Below, in pieces: positions 1-6,380 of a DNA stretch of 6,380 bases. Origin of the DNA: Acidiferrobacter sp. (GTDB taxonomy: Bacteria; Pseudomonadota; Gammaproteobacteria; Acidiferrobacterales; Acidiferrobacteraceae); contig DAHWGZ010000031.1 in assembly GCA_027335965.1 (NCBI GenBank), positions 1-6,380 on the forward strand, given 5' to 3'. A model generated the notes under the pieces. It worked only from the letters and a program-made list of their open reading frames with translations, searched no databases and was not told the origin of the DNA. How positions within the stretch are numbered: position 1 is the first letter of the stretch; every line of letters starts with the position of its first letter. Position numbers and translations under genes: made by a program.

Positions 1-1077
1 GGCGTCCTTCAGACGTCCGGCGAGAATCCCGACGACCCCCGGATGCCAGTGCGGCTCCATGAGGCAAATCCCGGCACTCAAAGTGTCAGCCTCGACCGAC
101 ACCGCCAGACGCGCGCTGGCCTCGGCCTGCATCTGCGCCTCGCGCTCGCGCCGTTCGCGGTTCAAGGCATCGAGCTCGCGCGCCAGCGCCAAGGCCTCAC
201 CGCGGTCATCCGTGAGCAGGCAGCGTACGCCCACACTCATGTCGGCCAGCCGCCCGGCGGCGTTCAGCCGCGGCCCGATCTGGAAACCGAGATCCTGGGC
301 ATAGATCCGCCCGGGGCGCCTGCCGCTCACGAGCAGCAAGGCCTCGATGCCGGCACAGGCGCGTCCGGCATTCATGCGCCGCAGCCCCTCGCGCACCAGC
401 ACGCGATTATTGGCATCGAGCGGGACACAGTCGGCGACCGTGCCGAGCGCCACGAGATCGAGAAGGTCGGCGAGCGCTACATGCTCGGCGCTAAGCCTTC
501 GGCGCAGCGCGATCAGCACGTAGAGCACCACGCCGACCCCGGCCAGGGCCTTGCTCGGAAAGCGATCCGCGGGCTGGTTGGGATTGACGATGGCGACCGC
601 CTCCGGCAGCGTCGGGCCGGGCAGATGGTGATCGGTGATGATGAGGCGCAACCCGCGCTCGCGCGCGGCGCGCGCCCCCTCGAGGCTGTTGATGCCATTG
701 TCGACCGTGAGGATCCAGCGCGGCTCCAGAGTGGCGGCGCGCGCGACGATGGCGGCACTGAGGCCGTAGCCCTCGCGCGCCCGGTCCGGAATCAGATAAT
801 GGACATCGCGCGCGCCCAGGCGCCGCAGTCCGCGCACCGCGAGCGCGGTGCCGGTGGCCCCATCGGCATCATAGTCGCCGATGACGAGGATGCGTTCATC
901 CCGCGCCATGGCCTCCGCCAGGGCGCCGGTGGCGAGATCGAGCCCGCTCAGCTCATCGGGCGCGGCGAGCGCCGCAAGCCCGCGCGTCTCCGCGGCGCGG
1001 TCTTCAACCCCGCGCGCCGCGTAGAGGCGATCGAGGACCGCCTGGACGATGGCCGCCGGCGCCGAGGGCGCGCTCAC
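1..1077 (-). CDS. recJ: Single-stranded-DNA-specific exonuclease RecJ (C-terminus cut by window edge)
   Basis: RecJ degrades single-stranded DNA 5'-3' in recombinational and mismatch repair in the cytoplasm. The 359 visible codons hold the DHH phosphoesterase core in order: DYDADGATG (residues 68-76, metal-binding Asp), TVDNGI (124-129), TDHHLPG (148-154, the DHH signature), FPSKALAGVGV (173-183), DLVALGTVAD (207-216), then GPRLNAAGR (268-276) and HWHPGVVGILAGR (343-355), all as in the Escherichia coli protein. Compared with the ~577-residue E. coli enzyme, about the last 200 residues (rest of the DHHA1 part and the OB fold) lie beyond the edge. The start is taken as GTG at 1077, whose GTGA overlaps the stop of the upstream gene by 4 nt, indicating translational coupling; further in-frame GTGs lie upstream, but the N-terminal length fits this one. 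All catalytic motifs seen are intact. Identity is clear from sequence. Confidence 0.97.
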   Translation of the reverse strand, partial: MSAPSAPAAIVQAVLDRLYAARGVEDRAAETRGLAALAAPDELSGLDLATGALAEAMARDERILVIGDYDADGATGTALAVRGLRRLGARDVHYLIPDRAREGYGLSAAIVARAATLEPRWILTVDNGINSLEGARAARERGLRLIITDHHLPGPTLPEAVAIVNPNQPADRFPSKALAGVGVVLYVLIALRRRLSAEHVALADLLDLVALGTVADCVPLDANNRVLVREGLRRMNAGRACAGIEALLLVSGRRPGRIYAQDLGFQIGPRLNAAGRLADMSVGVRCLLTDDRGEALALARELDALNRERREREAQMQAEASARLAVSVEADTLSAGICLMEPHWHPGVVGILAGRLKDA

Positions 1078-2051
1078 CGGCGCCACCAGCCGGCAAGCGG
1101 GCGCCACCAGCCCGGCTCCAGGACATGGCACGGCCCGCGGTCGCCGATCAACGACAACCGCGCCAGCCGCCGGGCGCGCACGGCGGCCGCAAGCGGCCCC
1201 CACCAAGCGGCGACAAAGGCCTCCAGGAATGACGACCACGCCTCGGTGTCCCCGTACTGCACCGCGCCCTGCGCCCCGCGCAACACGATCAAGGTCGAGC
1301 CCGCGTGATCGAGCAAGGGGAGCCCCACGGGCTCGCCCGCCACCGCGGTCCCGGCGGCCCGCGCCATGCCACCCACGAGCGCGTCATCGGTCCACACGCG
1401 CGTGAATGCCGAATCGACCGGCACGGAGGCCGGGGCCCGTCCCGGCCCCCACAGCCACACGCTATTGGCCTCGCCGCGCGAGGCCTCGCCCCCGTGACCG
1501 GCGCTCAGGGCCTCGTGCAACACCATCTGCGCCTCGTTCAAGCGGGTGCGCCAATAGCGCGCATGGCCTTCGGGAAGGTGATCGTGGATGTTGCGGCCCG
1601 CGACCTCGGCCATGGCCGTGGCGCGCAAGGGCTCGGGGGCCGGCAGGGTCAGATACCAGCGCGTGGGCGCCAGCGCCTCGACCACCCCGCCGTCGTCGGC
1701 GAATATCTCGGCCACGCGCGCGCTTAAGCGTAGCGCCTCGTTCGCATCGAGCGTCAGGGTGTCGTTGTCCAAAAGCAGCAGGCGATCCCCGTCCACCGCC
1801 AGATGCACGGGGTCGCAGCGCACCCACCAGCGCTCATCGCGCGCCTGCCCTTCACCCAGGCGCGCGAGCGCCGCGAGTCCGGCCGTGGGCGGTAGACCAA
1901 AGAGCGCCAGGGCGCGGGCCGCATAACCCTCGCCGCCCCCGTCCACGCGCCGTGTGCGCGCAAGCGCCCGGGTCAACGCCGCGGGCGGGGGGTTCGGCCA
2001 TCCCGCGCCCCCATGGAGGCCTGGCACATAGAGCGTGACCGTGGGGGCCAT
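1074..2051 (-). CDS. RpfE-type / COG4255 conserved protein (often labelled phosphoglycerate mutase-like)
   Basis: This 325-residue soluble protein resembles the family typified by Xanthomonas RpfE, which sits beside recJ there too. Its biochemical role is unknown to me; the 'phosphoglycerate mutase' label some databases use is not backed by any motif I can see. Landmarks are an N-terminal beta strand VTLYVPGLHG (5-14), DPVHL (80-84) followed by DGDRLLLLDND (87-97), RWYLTLP (131-137), LNEAQMVLHE (171-180) and NSVWLWGPG (196-204), then a Trp-rich C-terminus. No signal peptide or membrane segment is visible. I prefer ATG at 2051 because it gives the short N-terminus expected; GTG at 2066 would add five residues. 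Neither start has a good Shine-Dalgarno. The stop overlaps the recJ GTG by 4 nt, so the two are coupled. The gene follows thrC on the same strand and may be read from the same transcript. Confidence 0.8.
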   Translation of the reverse strand: MAPTVTLYVPGLHGGAGWPNPPPAALTRALARTRRVDGGGEGYAARALALFGLPPTAGLAALARLGEGQARDERWWVRCDPVHLAVDGDRLLLLDNDTLTLDANEALRLSARVAEIFADDGGVVEALAPTRWYLTLPAPEPLRATAMAEVAGRNIHDHLPEGHARYWRTRLNEAQMVLHEALSAGHGGEASRGEANSVWLWGPGRAPASVPVDSAFTRVWTDDALVGGMARAAGTAVAGEPVGLPLLDHAGSTLIVLRGAQGAVQYGDTEAWSSFLEAFVAAWWGPLAAAVRARRLARLSLIGDRGPCHVLEPGWWRPLAGWWRR

Positions 2052-2122
2052 GGGCGCCGACGGCACGCTTCAAGACCCCCGCTGGATGGCGTGGCGCCGG
2101 CCTGCGCGGGCGCGAGGCATCC
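2052..2122 (-). other. Short intergenic gap between thrC and the RpfE-type gene
   Basis: This gap of 71 nt (56 nt if the downstream gene starts at GTG 2066) is very GC-rich. I see no recognisable -35/-10 pair. The only structure is a 5 bp GC stem (2094-2098 pairing with 2109-2113) without a following T run, so there is no convincing rho-independent terminator. The simplest reading is that thrC, the RpfE-type gene and recJ are joined on one transcript, or that a promoter lies inside thrC. Confidence 0.4.
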
Positions 2123-3193
2123 TTAAGACGAGCGATCGAGAATGACGGCGCGCACCGCGGCAAGCGTCGGGGCGACGGTCACGAGTTCGCTCGCCCCGCC
2201 CTGACGGATGGCCACGTCGGGATCCTTCAGGCCGTGGCCCGTCACCGTGCACACCACCGTCGTGCCCTCCTCGATGCGTCCGGCGCGCAAATCGCGCAGG
2301 GCGCCGGCCACCGACACCGCCGAGGCCGGCTCGCAGAATATCCCCTCCTCGCGCGCCATGAGCTTCTGCGTGGCCAGGATCTCGGCGTCGTCGATCGCCC
2401 CGAACCAGCCGCCCGTAGCCTCGCGCGCGGACTGCGCGAGCGCCCATGACTGCGGATGGCCGATGCGGATGGCGGTGGCCACGGTCTCCGGCTCATCGAC
2501 CATATGGCCCTCGACGAACGGCGCGGAGCCGGCCGCCTGATAACCCACGAGCTTAGGAATCGCGCAGCGCCCCTCGCGCGCATAGTCCTTGTATCCCAGC
2601 CAATGCGCGCTGATGTTGCCGGCGTTGCCGACCGGCAAATAATGATAGTGCGGGGCAAATCCCAGGGCATCGACGACCTCGAAGGCGGCGGTCTTCTGCC
2701 CCTGCAGGCGGTAGGGATTGACGGAATTCACGAGCGTGATGGGCGTGCTCTCGGCAATCTCCTTCACGAGCCGCATGCCAGCGTCGAAGTTCCCCTGGAT
2801 CTGCACCACCACCGCGCCATGGATCATCGCCTGGCTCAACTTGCCGAGCGCGATCTTGCCCTCCGGAATCAGCACGAAGGCTTTGATCCCGGCACGCGCC
2901 GCGTAAGCCGCGGCGGAGGCCGAGGTATTGCCGGTGGACGCGCAGATGATCGCGCGCGAGCCGGCCTCGCAGGCCTTGGTGACGGCAAAACACATGCCCC
3001 GATCCTTGAAGGAACCGGTAGGATTCAGGCCCTCGAACTTCACATACAAGGTCGCCGTCCGTCCCGTGGTGCGGGTCAGCCGATCCAGCCGGATGAGCGG
3101 CGTATCGCCCTCGCCCAGAGTGATGATGCGGCTGTCGTCTGCGATCGGAAGCCGGTCACGGTAACGCGCAATGATGCCGGTATAACGACTCAT
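2123..3193 (-). CDS. thrC: Threonine synthase (short, ~356-residue form)
   Basis: The enzyme converts O-phospho-L-homoserine to L-threonine and phosphate with pyridoxal phosphate (PLP), the last step of threonine synthesis, in the cytoplasm. It is a fold-type II PLP enzyme: GEGDTPLIRL (27-36), the PLP-lysine motif NPTGSFKDRG (57-66, Lys63), substrate loop ASTGNTSASAAAYAARAG (85-102), phosphate-binding PVGNAGN (187-193), CEPASA (287-292) and VTGHGLKDP (317-325). At 356 residues it is the short form familiar from Bacillus and actinobacteria, not the ~430-470-residue form of E. coli or Pseudomonas, which has a longer N-terminal domain. No N-terminal regulatory domain is present. The ATG start is supported by an AGGAG-type Shine-Dalgarno 11 nt upstream, and hom ends 14 nt before it, so the two are co-transcribed. 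Other fold-type II enzymes such as threonine dehydratase are less likely given the TGHGLKDP ending and the hom context. Confidence 0.96.
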   Translation of the reverse strand: MSRYTGIIARYRDRLPIADDSRIITLGEGDTPLIRLDRLTRTTGRTATLYVKFEGLNPTGSFKDRGMCFAVTKACEAGSRAIICASTGNTSASAAAYAARAGIKAFVLIPEGKIALGKLSQAMIHGAVVVQIQGNFDAGMRLVKEIAESTPITLVNSVNPYRLQGQKTAAFEVVDALGFAPHYHYLPVGNAGNISAHWLGYKDYAREGRCAIPKLVGYQAAGSAPFVEGHMVDEPETVATAIRIGHPQSWALAQSAREATGGWFGAIDDAEILATQKLMAREEGIFCEPASAVSVAGALRDLRAGRIEEGTTVVCTVTGHGLKDPDVAIRQGGASELVTVAPTLAAVRAVILDRSS

Positions 3194-3204
3194 GGGGATT
3201 CTTG

Positions 3205-3210
3205 CTCCTA
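3205..3210 (-). promoter_or_regulatory. thrC Shine-Dalgarno containing the hom stop codon
   Basis: The minus strand reads TAGGAG here: TAG (3210-3208) is the hom stop and TAGGAG is the best ribosome-binding match before the thrC ATG, 11 nt away. Ribosomes finishing hom therefore sit on the thrC initiation signal, which favours coupled translation. Confidence 0.7.
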
Positions 3211-4518
3211 TGCAAATGATTCGACGCGCAGGCGCCGGATCTTGCCAGTGACCGCGGGCAATGCCGCGATGCGGGCAATGGCCTCATCGATCTGGGCCTC
3301 GCGCACGCCGTGGGTCAGGAGGATCACCGGCACGGTGTGGGCGCCGGGCTCGGGGGCCTTTTGCAGGATCGCCTCGATGCTGATGCCAAGCTCGGCCAGG
3401 ATGCGCGTGATGTCGGCGAGCACGCCGGGCCGATCCTCGGCCTCGCAGCGCAGATAGCAGGCCGTCGTCACGTCCGCCATGTCCAAAATCGGGCCATCCG
3501 ACAAGGCGTCTGGCTGGAAGGCAAGATGCGGCACGCGCAGCTCCGGATCGGTCGTGAGCGTGCGCACCACATCGATGATATCGGCGACCACCGCCGATCC
3601 CGTCGGCTCGGCGCCGGCCCCCGGCCCGTAGAACAGCGTCGAGCCCACGGCATCGCCCGACACGAGGATGGCGTTCATGACCCCGTCGACGTTGGCGATG
3701 AGCCGCTTGTGGGGAATCAGCACCGGATGGACGCGCAGCTCGATGCCGTCCGACACGCGCCGCGCGATCCCGAGATGCTTGACGCGATAGCCGAGCTCGG
3801 CGGCATAGGCGATATCCGCGGATTCGAGATCGCGTATGCCTTCGACGTGCACCTGTGCAAACGCAAGCGGTATGCCAAAGGCGATCGCGGCGAGGATCGT
3901 GAGCTTATGCGCGGCATCGATCCCGTCGACATCGAAATGCGGATCGGCCTCCGCGTAACCAAGCGCCTGGGCCTGCGCCAGCGCGGTGGCGAACTCGGTG
4001 CCATGTTCGCGCATCTCGGTCAGGATATAGTTGCAGGTCCCGTTGATGATGCCGGCGACCCCGCGGATGCGATTGCCGGCAAGCCCCTCACGGATGGCCT
4101 TGATGATCGGGATCCCGCCGGCCACCGCCGCCTCGAAGGCCACCACCACGCCGCGCGCGCGCGCGGCCGCGAAGATCTCGTTGCCGGCGGTGGCAATCAA
4201 GGCCTTGTTGGCGGTGACGACATGCTTGCCCTTGGCGATGGCCGCGAGGATATAGGAGCGCGCCGGCTCGATGCCGCCCATGGTCTCGACCACGACCTCT
4301 ATGGTCGGGTCGTCCAGGATCGCGGCCGCATCCGTGGTGATGAGCCCCTCGGGCACCGCCTGCGCGCGGCGCTTGCTCGGATCGCGCGCCAGGATCTTCA
4401 CGATCTCCATGCCGCGCCCGGCGCGGCGCGCGATCTCGTTGGCATTGCGCGTCAACACCGCGACCGTGCCTCCGCCCACGACCCCGAATCCCAAAAGCCC
4501 GACACGGACCGCCTTCAC
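3208..4518 (-). CDS. hom: Homoserine dehydrogenase, monofunctional, with C-terminal ACT domain
   Basis: Hom reduces L-aspartate 4-semialdehyde to L-homoserine with NAD(P)H, the branch step to threonine and methionine. The 436-residue protein has the nucleotide-binding loop [11 protein letters not shown] (7-17), TANKALIA (102-109, with the catalytic-type Lys105), [11 protein letters not shown] (156-166) and the family signature from 188 to 205, [19 protein letters not shown], in which Glu190, Asp196, Asp201 and Lys205 align with the catalytic/substrate residues of the yeast enzyme. A C-terminal ACT domain starts near 354 ([20 protein letters not shown]) and, by family precedent, mediates threonine feedback inhibition. 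There is no aspartokinase domain, unlike E. coli ThrA or MetL. The start is GTG at 4518, overlapping the alaC stop as GTGA; an AAGGA Shine-Dalgarno lies 6 nt upstream inside alaC. Residues 120-123 are encoded by a (CG)7 run at 4152-4165. Identity is certain. Confidence 0.98.
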   Translation of the reverse strand: MKAVRVGLLGFGVVGGGTVAVLTRNANEIARRAGRGMEIVKILARDPSKRRAQAVPEGLITTDAAAILDDPTIEVVVETMGGIEPARSYILAAIAKGKHVVTANKALIATAGNEIFAAARARGVVVAFEAAVAGGIPIIKAIREGLAGNRIRGVAGIINGTCNYILTEMREHGTEFATALAQAQALGYAEADPHFDVDGIDAAHKLTILAAIAFGIPLAFAQVHVEGIRDLESADIAYAAELGYRVKHLGIARRVSDGIELRVHPVLIPHKRLIANVDGVMNAILVSGDAVGSTLFYGPGAGAEPTGSAVVADIIDVVRTLTTDPELRVPHLAFQPDALSDGPILDMADVTTACYLRCEAEDRPGVLADITRILAELGISIEAILQKAPEPGAHTVPVILLTHGVREAQIDEAIARIAALPAVTGKIRRLRVESFA

Positions 4519-5714
4519 AGGGCTTCCTTCGCCGGCATGCCCGCGCGCCGCAGGAGGTCACGGATGCTGCGCACCGCCTGGCGCGTGCGGTGCTCGTTTT
4601 CAATGAGGCCGAAGCGTACGTAATCGTCGCCGTACTCCCCGAAACCGATGCCCGGCGATACCGCCACCTTGGCCTCGAGCAGGAGCTTCTTGGCGAACTC
4701 CAGAGACTTCATCTCCCGGAACGGCTCGGGGATCTTCGCCCACACGAACATCGTAGCCTTGGGCACGTCCACCTCCCAGCCGGCGGCCTTCAGTCCGTCG
4801 CACAGCACGTCGCGGCGGCTCTGGTAGCGGTCGCGGATCTCGGCCACGCACTCCTGCGGACCCTCGAGCGCGAGGATCGCGGCGATCTGGATGGGCGTGA
4901 ACATGCCGTAATCGAGATAGGACTTCATGCGCGCCAGCGCCGCCACGAGTTCGCGGTTGCCGCACATGAAGCCCACTCGCCATCCAGGCATGTCGTAGCT
5001 CTTCGAAAGCGTGAAGAACTCGACGGCGACCTCCATCGCCCCCGGCACCTGCAGGATCGACGGGGCCTTGTAGCCGTCGAACACGATGTCGGCATAGGCG
5101 AGGTCATGGATGACGTAGATGCCGTGGTCACGCGCCACCGCGATCACCTTCTCGAAGAAGCCGAGATCGACGCATTGCGCGGTCGGGTTGCTGGGGAAGT
5201 TCAGCACCAGCATCTTGGGCTTCGGCCAGCAGTTGCGGATCGCGCTCTCGAGTTCGGCAAAGAAATCCCCGCCGGGCACGAGCGGGACGTGTCGGATGTC
5301 GGCGCCGGCGATCACGAAGCCATAGGGGTGGATCGGGTAGCTCGGGTTCGGCACCAGGATCACGTCCCCGGGGCCGGTGGTCGCGAGCGCGAGATGCGCG
5401 AGGCCCTCCTTGGAACCGATGGTGACGATCGCCTCGCGATCCATGTCGAGCGTGACGCCGTAGCGGGTCTCATACCAGTGGCAGATCGCGCGCCTCAGGC
5501 GCGGTATCCCCCGCGATACGGAATAGCGGTGCGTGTCGCCCCGTTGCGCGGCCTCGCACAACTTGTCTACGATGTGCTGGGGCGTGGCGTGGTCGGGATT
5601 GCCCATCCCGAAATCAATGATGTCCTCGCCACGTCGTCTGGCCTCGGCTTTCAGGTCGTTTACAATGTTGAAGACGTACGGCGGTAATCTCTTTATGCGG
5701 GGAAACTGATCCAT
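4515..5714 (-). CDS. alaC: Glutamate-pyruvate aminotransferase AlaC
   Basis: AlaC is a cytoplasmic class I/II (fold-type I) aminotransferase that makes alanine from pyruvate with glutamate as donor, using PLP. The 399 residues track E. coli AlaC almost end to end: [11 protein letters not shown] (6-16), [11 protein letters not shown] (35-45), [16 protein letters not shown] (62-77), GSKEGLAHL (100-108), [11 protein letters not shown] (122-132), [10 protein letters not shown] (172-181), HDLAYADI (203-210, Asp204 and Tyr207 contacting the cofactor), the PLP-lysine motif [15 protein letters not shown] (235-249, Lys238) and VRFGLIEN (366-373, with the carboxylate-binding Arg367). ATG at 5714 fits the family N-terminus; the ribosome-binding stretch AGGTGGAG (5723-5716) lies very close to it. 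The gene is first in the alaC-hom-thrC cluster and overlaps hom by 4 nt. Related aminotransferases such as AlaA or DapC differ in the N-terminal and PSNPTAQ motifs, so AlaC is strongly preferred. Confidence 0.95.
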   Translation of the reverse strand: MDQFPRIKRLPPYVFNIVNDLKAEARRRGEDIIDFGMGNPDHATPQHIVDKLCEAAQRGDTHRYSVSRGIPRLRRAICHWYETRYGVTLDMDREAIVTIGSKEGLAHLALATTGPGDVILVPNPSYPIHPYGFVIAGADIRHVPLVPGGDFFAELESAIRNCWPKPKMLVLNFPSNPTAQCVDLGFFEKVIAVARDHGIYVIHDLAYADIVFDGYKAPSILQVPGAMEVAVEFFTLSKSYDMPGWRVGFMCGNRELVAALARMKSYLDYGMFTPIQIAAILALEGPQECVAEIRDRYQSRRDVLCDGLKAAGWEVDVPKATMFVWAKIPEPFREMKSLEFAKKLLLEAKVAVSPGIGFGEYGDDYVRFGLIENEHRTRQAVRSIRDLLRRAGMPAKEAL

Positions 5715-5787
5715 ACTCCACCTGGGATGCCCGGACGGGCCGGCGGCGCGTTCGGCCGGTCAAGATGCCGTGAGCAGGGCGGCGCGC

Positions 5788-5803
5788 CAAACACGGCCGT
5801 TTG
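5788..5803. repeat. Small inverted repeat at the predicted alaC transcription start
   Basis: CAAAC (5788-5792) and GTTTG (5799-5803) form a 5 bp inverted repeat with a 6 nt centre; an overlapping perfect 8 bp palindrome ACGGCCGT lies at 5793-5800. It falls just downstream of the -10 box, where a repressor site or a 5'-end hairpin could act. No regulator is recognisable from the sequence, and chance is possible in GC-rich DNA. Confidence 0.3.
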
Positions 5804-5810
5804 AACCGCG

Positions 5811-5839
5811 AACATACGGGCGAACCGCCGCCCTGTCAA
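5811..5839 (-). promoter_or_regulatory. Sigma-70-type promoter for alaC-hom-thrC
   Basis: On the minus strand a perfect -35 box TTGACA (5839-5834) is followed after exactly 17 nt by TATGTT (5816-5811), which matches the -10 consensus at four of six bases including T1, A2 and T6. Transcription would start near 5804, giving a GC-rich leader of about 90 nt before alaC. Expression should be housekeeping-type. The -35 box lies only about 20 nt from the divergent gene's start and next to its Shine-Dalgarno. I see no Thr/Ile-rich leader peptide and no terminator with a T run in the leader. Confidence 0.75.
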
Positions 5840-5847
5840 TGTCGATT

Positions 5848-5852
5848 GGAGG
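5848..5852 (+). promoter_or_regulatory. Shine-Dalgarno deciding the GTG start of the Mth938-domain gene
   Basis: A perfect GGAGG lies 6 nt before the GTG at 5859. This spacing and match make the GTG the clear start, even though it is not an ATG. I found no convincing plus-strand -35/-10 pair in the 144 nt upstream. Confidence 0.8.
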
Positions 5853-5858
5853 ACTTTC

Positions 5859-6242
5859 GTGAAGATTCATCTGGATACCGGCGACGGGCGGCGCCTCATC
5901 CGGGGTTATGACCCGGGCCGGCTGCGCATCGACGACCTCGTCTACGAGCACAGCGTCATTCTCATGCCCGACAAGGTGATCCCGGATTGGCGTCCCCGGC
6001 ACTTCGGGGAACTCGACGCCACATGTCTCGCGGAGCTCGCCGCGGGCACCCCGGAGATCGTCCTGCTCGGCACCGGCGGCCTGCTGCGCTTCCCGCCGCC
6101 GGCGTGGCTCGCCCCGTTCGCGCAGGCCCAGATCGGCGTCGAATGCATGGACACCGCCGCCGCCTGCCGGACCTACAACCTGCTCATGAGCGAGGGGCGC
6201 CGGGTGGCTGCCGGCCTACTGCTCGCCGATCCCTCGTCCTGA
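5859..6242 (+). CDS. Mth938-domain (DUF498 / COG3737) protein
   Basis: This 127-residue soluble protein belongs to the Mth938 (DUF498) family, whose eukaryotic relatives include the complex I assembly factor NDUFAF3 and AAMDC; the bacterial role is not established. Family marks are an N-terminal strand region ending in HSVILMPDKVIPDW (31-44), the glycine loop VLLGTGGLLRFPPPAW (68-83), and GVECMDTAAACRTYNLLMSEGRRVAAGLLL (93-122), with the RTYN-L-EGR core. The length is typical, so it is complete, and no signal peptide or membrane segment is seen. The start is GTG with a strong Shine-Dalgarno. It is divergent from alaC and converges on rpoS with 18 nt between stops, so it is probably a single-gene transcript. 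Context does not reveal its job. Confidence 0.9.
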   Translation: MKIHLDTGDGRRLIRGYDPGRLRIDDLVYEHSVILMPDKVIPDWRPRHFGELDATCLAELAAGTPEIVLLGTGGLLRFPPPAWLAPFAQAQIGVECMDTAAACRTYNLLMSEGRRVAAGLLLADPSS

Positions 6243-6261
6243 CAGGGCCGCGACGATCGGC
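6225..6261. terminator. Weak inverted repeat between convergent stops
   Basis: GCCGATC (6225-6231) pairs with GATCGGC (6255-6261) around a 23 nt centre that holds a further CCCT/AGGG match (6231-6234 with 6244-6247). It spans both stop codons of the convergent pair. There is no proper T run on either side (only AAAA at 6265-6268), so this is at most a weak bidirectional terminator and may be chance. Confidence 0.25.
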
Positions 6262-6380
6262 TAGAAAAGCGCGTCCATCGAATAACCGCCCCGCTCGAGC
6301 ATACCGCGCAGGCGACGCAAGGCCTCCACCTGGATCTGCCGCACGCGTTCGCGCGTCACGCCGATATCCGCGCCCACCTG
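6261..6380 (-). CDS. rpoS: RNA polymerase sigma factor RpoS, C-terminal end only
   Basis: Only the last 39 codons plus TAG are in the window. They read [20 protein letters not shown] then [19 protein letters not shown], which is the sigma region 4.2 helix-turn-helix that contacts the -35 element. [16 protein letters not shown] matches E. coli RpoS ([16 protein letters not shown]) and differs from RpoD (RERIRQIEAKALRKLR). RpoS is the stationary-phase/general stress sigma factor. Relative to the E. coli protein ending ALFRE, this one stops at ALF. The rest of the gene lies past the right edge, so integrity cannot be judged. Another sigma-70-family member such as a close RpoS paralogue cannot be excluded from 39 residues. 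Confidence 0.88.
   Translation of the reverse strand, partial: QVGADIGVTRERVRQIQVEALRRLRGMLERGGYSMDALF

Noticed and set aside
43..1308. 421-codon plus-strand open frame opposite recJ
   Set aside because: It lies antisense to a clear RecJ with intact motifs, its translation is Arg/Gly/Ala-rich without recognisable domains, and long antisense frames are expected in GC-rich DNA.
4152..4165. (CG)7 alternating run, potentially Z-DNA-forming
   Set aside because: It encodes ordinary Ala/Arg codons in hom and such runs are common at this GC content.
3310..4623. 437-codon plus-strand open frame opposite hom, and similar 333- and 365-codon frames opposite thrC and alaC
   Set aside because: All are shadows of well-supported minus-strand genes, rich in His/Arg/Asp/Gly, with no family resemblance.
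5715..5804. Possible thr-type attenuator or riboswitch in the alaC leader
   Set aside because: There is no leader peptide with Thr/Ile codon runs and no hairpin followed by a T run; the GC-rich inverted matches are short and unspecific.
5760..6002. 80-codon minus-strand open frame overlapping the alaC promoter and the Mth938 gene
   Set aside because: It covers the promoter and is antisense to a real gene with a strong Shine-Dalgarno; the translation shows no domain.
1..6380. Mobile element, CRISPR, tRNA, toxin-antitoxin or defence system
   Set aside because: Both strands are accounted for by core metabolic, repair and regulatory genes; no repeats, transposase, integrase or compositional break were seen.

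Overview
This 6.4 kb window is an ordinary, densely coded piece of a GC-rich bacterial chromosome. An RpoS-type sigma factor, an RpfE-type protein next to recJ, and an alaC-hom-thrC cluster suggest a proteobacterium, most likely a gammaproteobacterium outside the enteric group. This is inferred from gene content; there is no rRNA or other phylogenetic marker. There are no mobile elements, tRNAs, CRISPR arrays or phage genes, and base composition looks uniform.

Layout, right to left along the minus strand. At the right edge is the 3' end of rpoS (39 codons). Facing it from the plus strand is a small gene for an Mth938-domain protein; the two genes converge with 18 nt between them. A 144 nt divergent region (5715-5858) carries a strong sigma-70-type promoter (TTGACA, 17 nt, TATGTT) reading leftward into alaC, hom and thrC. 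alaC (glutamate-pyruvate aminotransferase) and hom (homoserine dehydrogenase with a C-terminal ACT domain) overlap by 4 nt (GTGA). thrC (short-form threonine synthase) follows after 14 nt, and its Shine-Dalgarno includes the hom stop codon. About 70 nt further on, on the same strand, lies a gene for an RpfE-type/COG4255 protein, which overlaps the GTG start of recJ by 4 nt. recJ (single-strand-specific 5'-3' exonuclease) runs off the left edge and lacks roughly its last third.

Functional reading: hom and thrC are the homoserine-forming and last steps of threonine synthesis from aspartate semialdehyde; homoserine kinase (thrB) is not in the window. AlaC provides alanine/pyruvate-glutamate transamination from the same probable transcript. 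The RpfE-type gene and recJ form a translationally coupled pair that may be transcribed from the same upstream promoter, since no promoter is visible in the short gap after thrC. I found no undescribed system. The points worth a second look are operon architecture, the thrC type, and the uncharacterised RpfE-type and Mth938 proteins.
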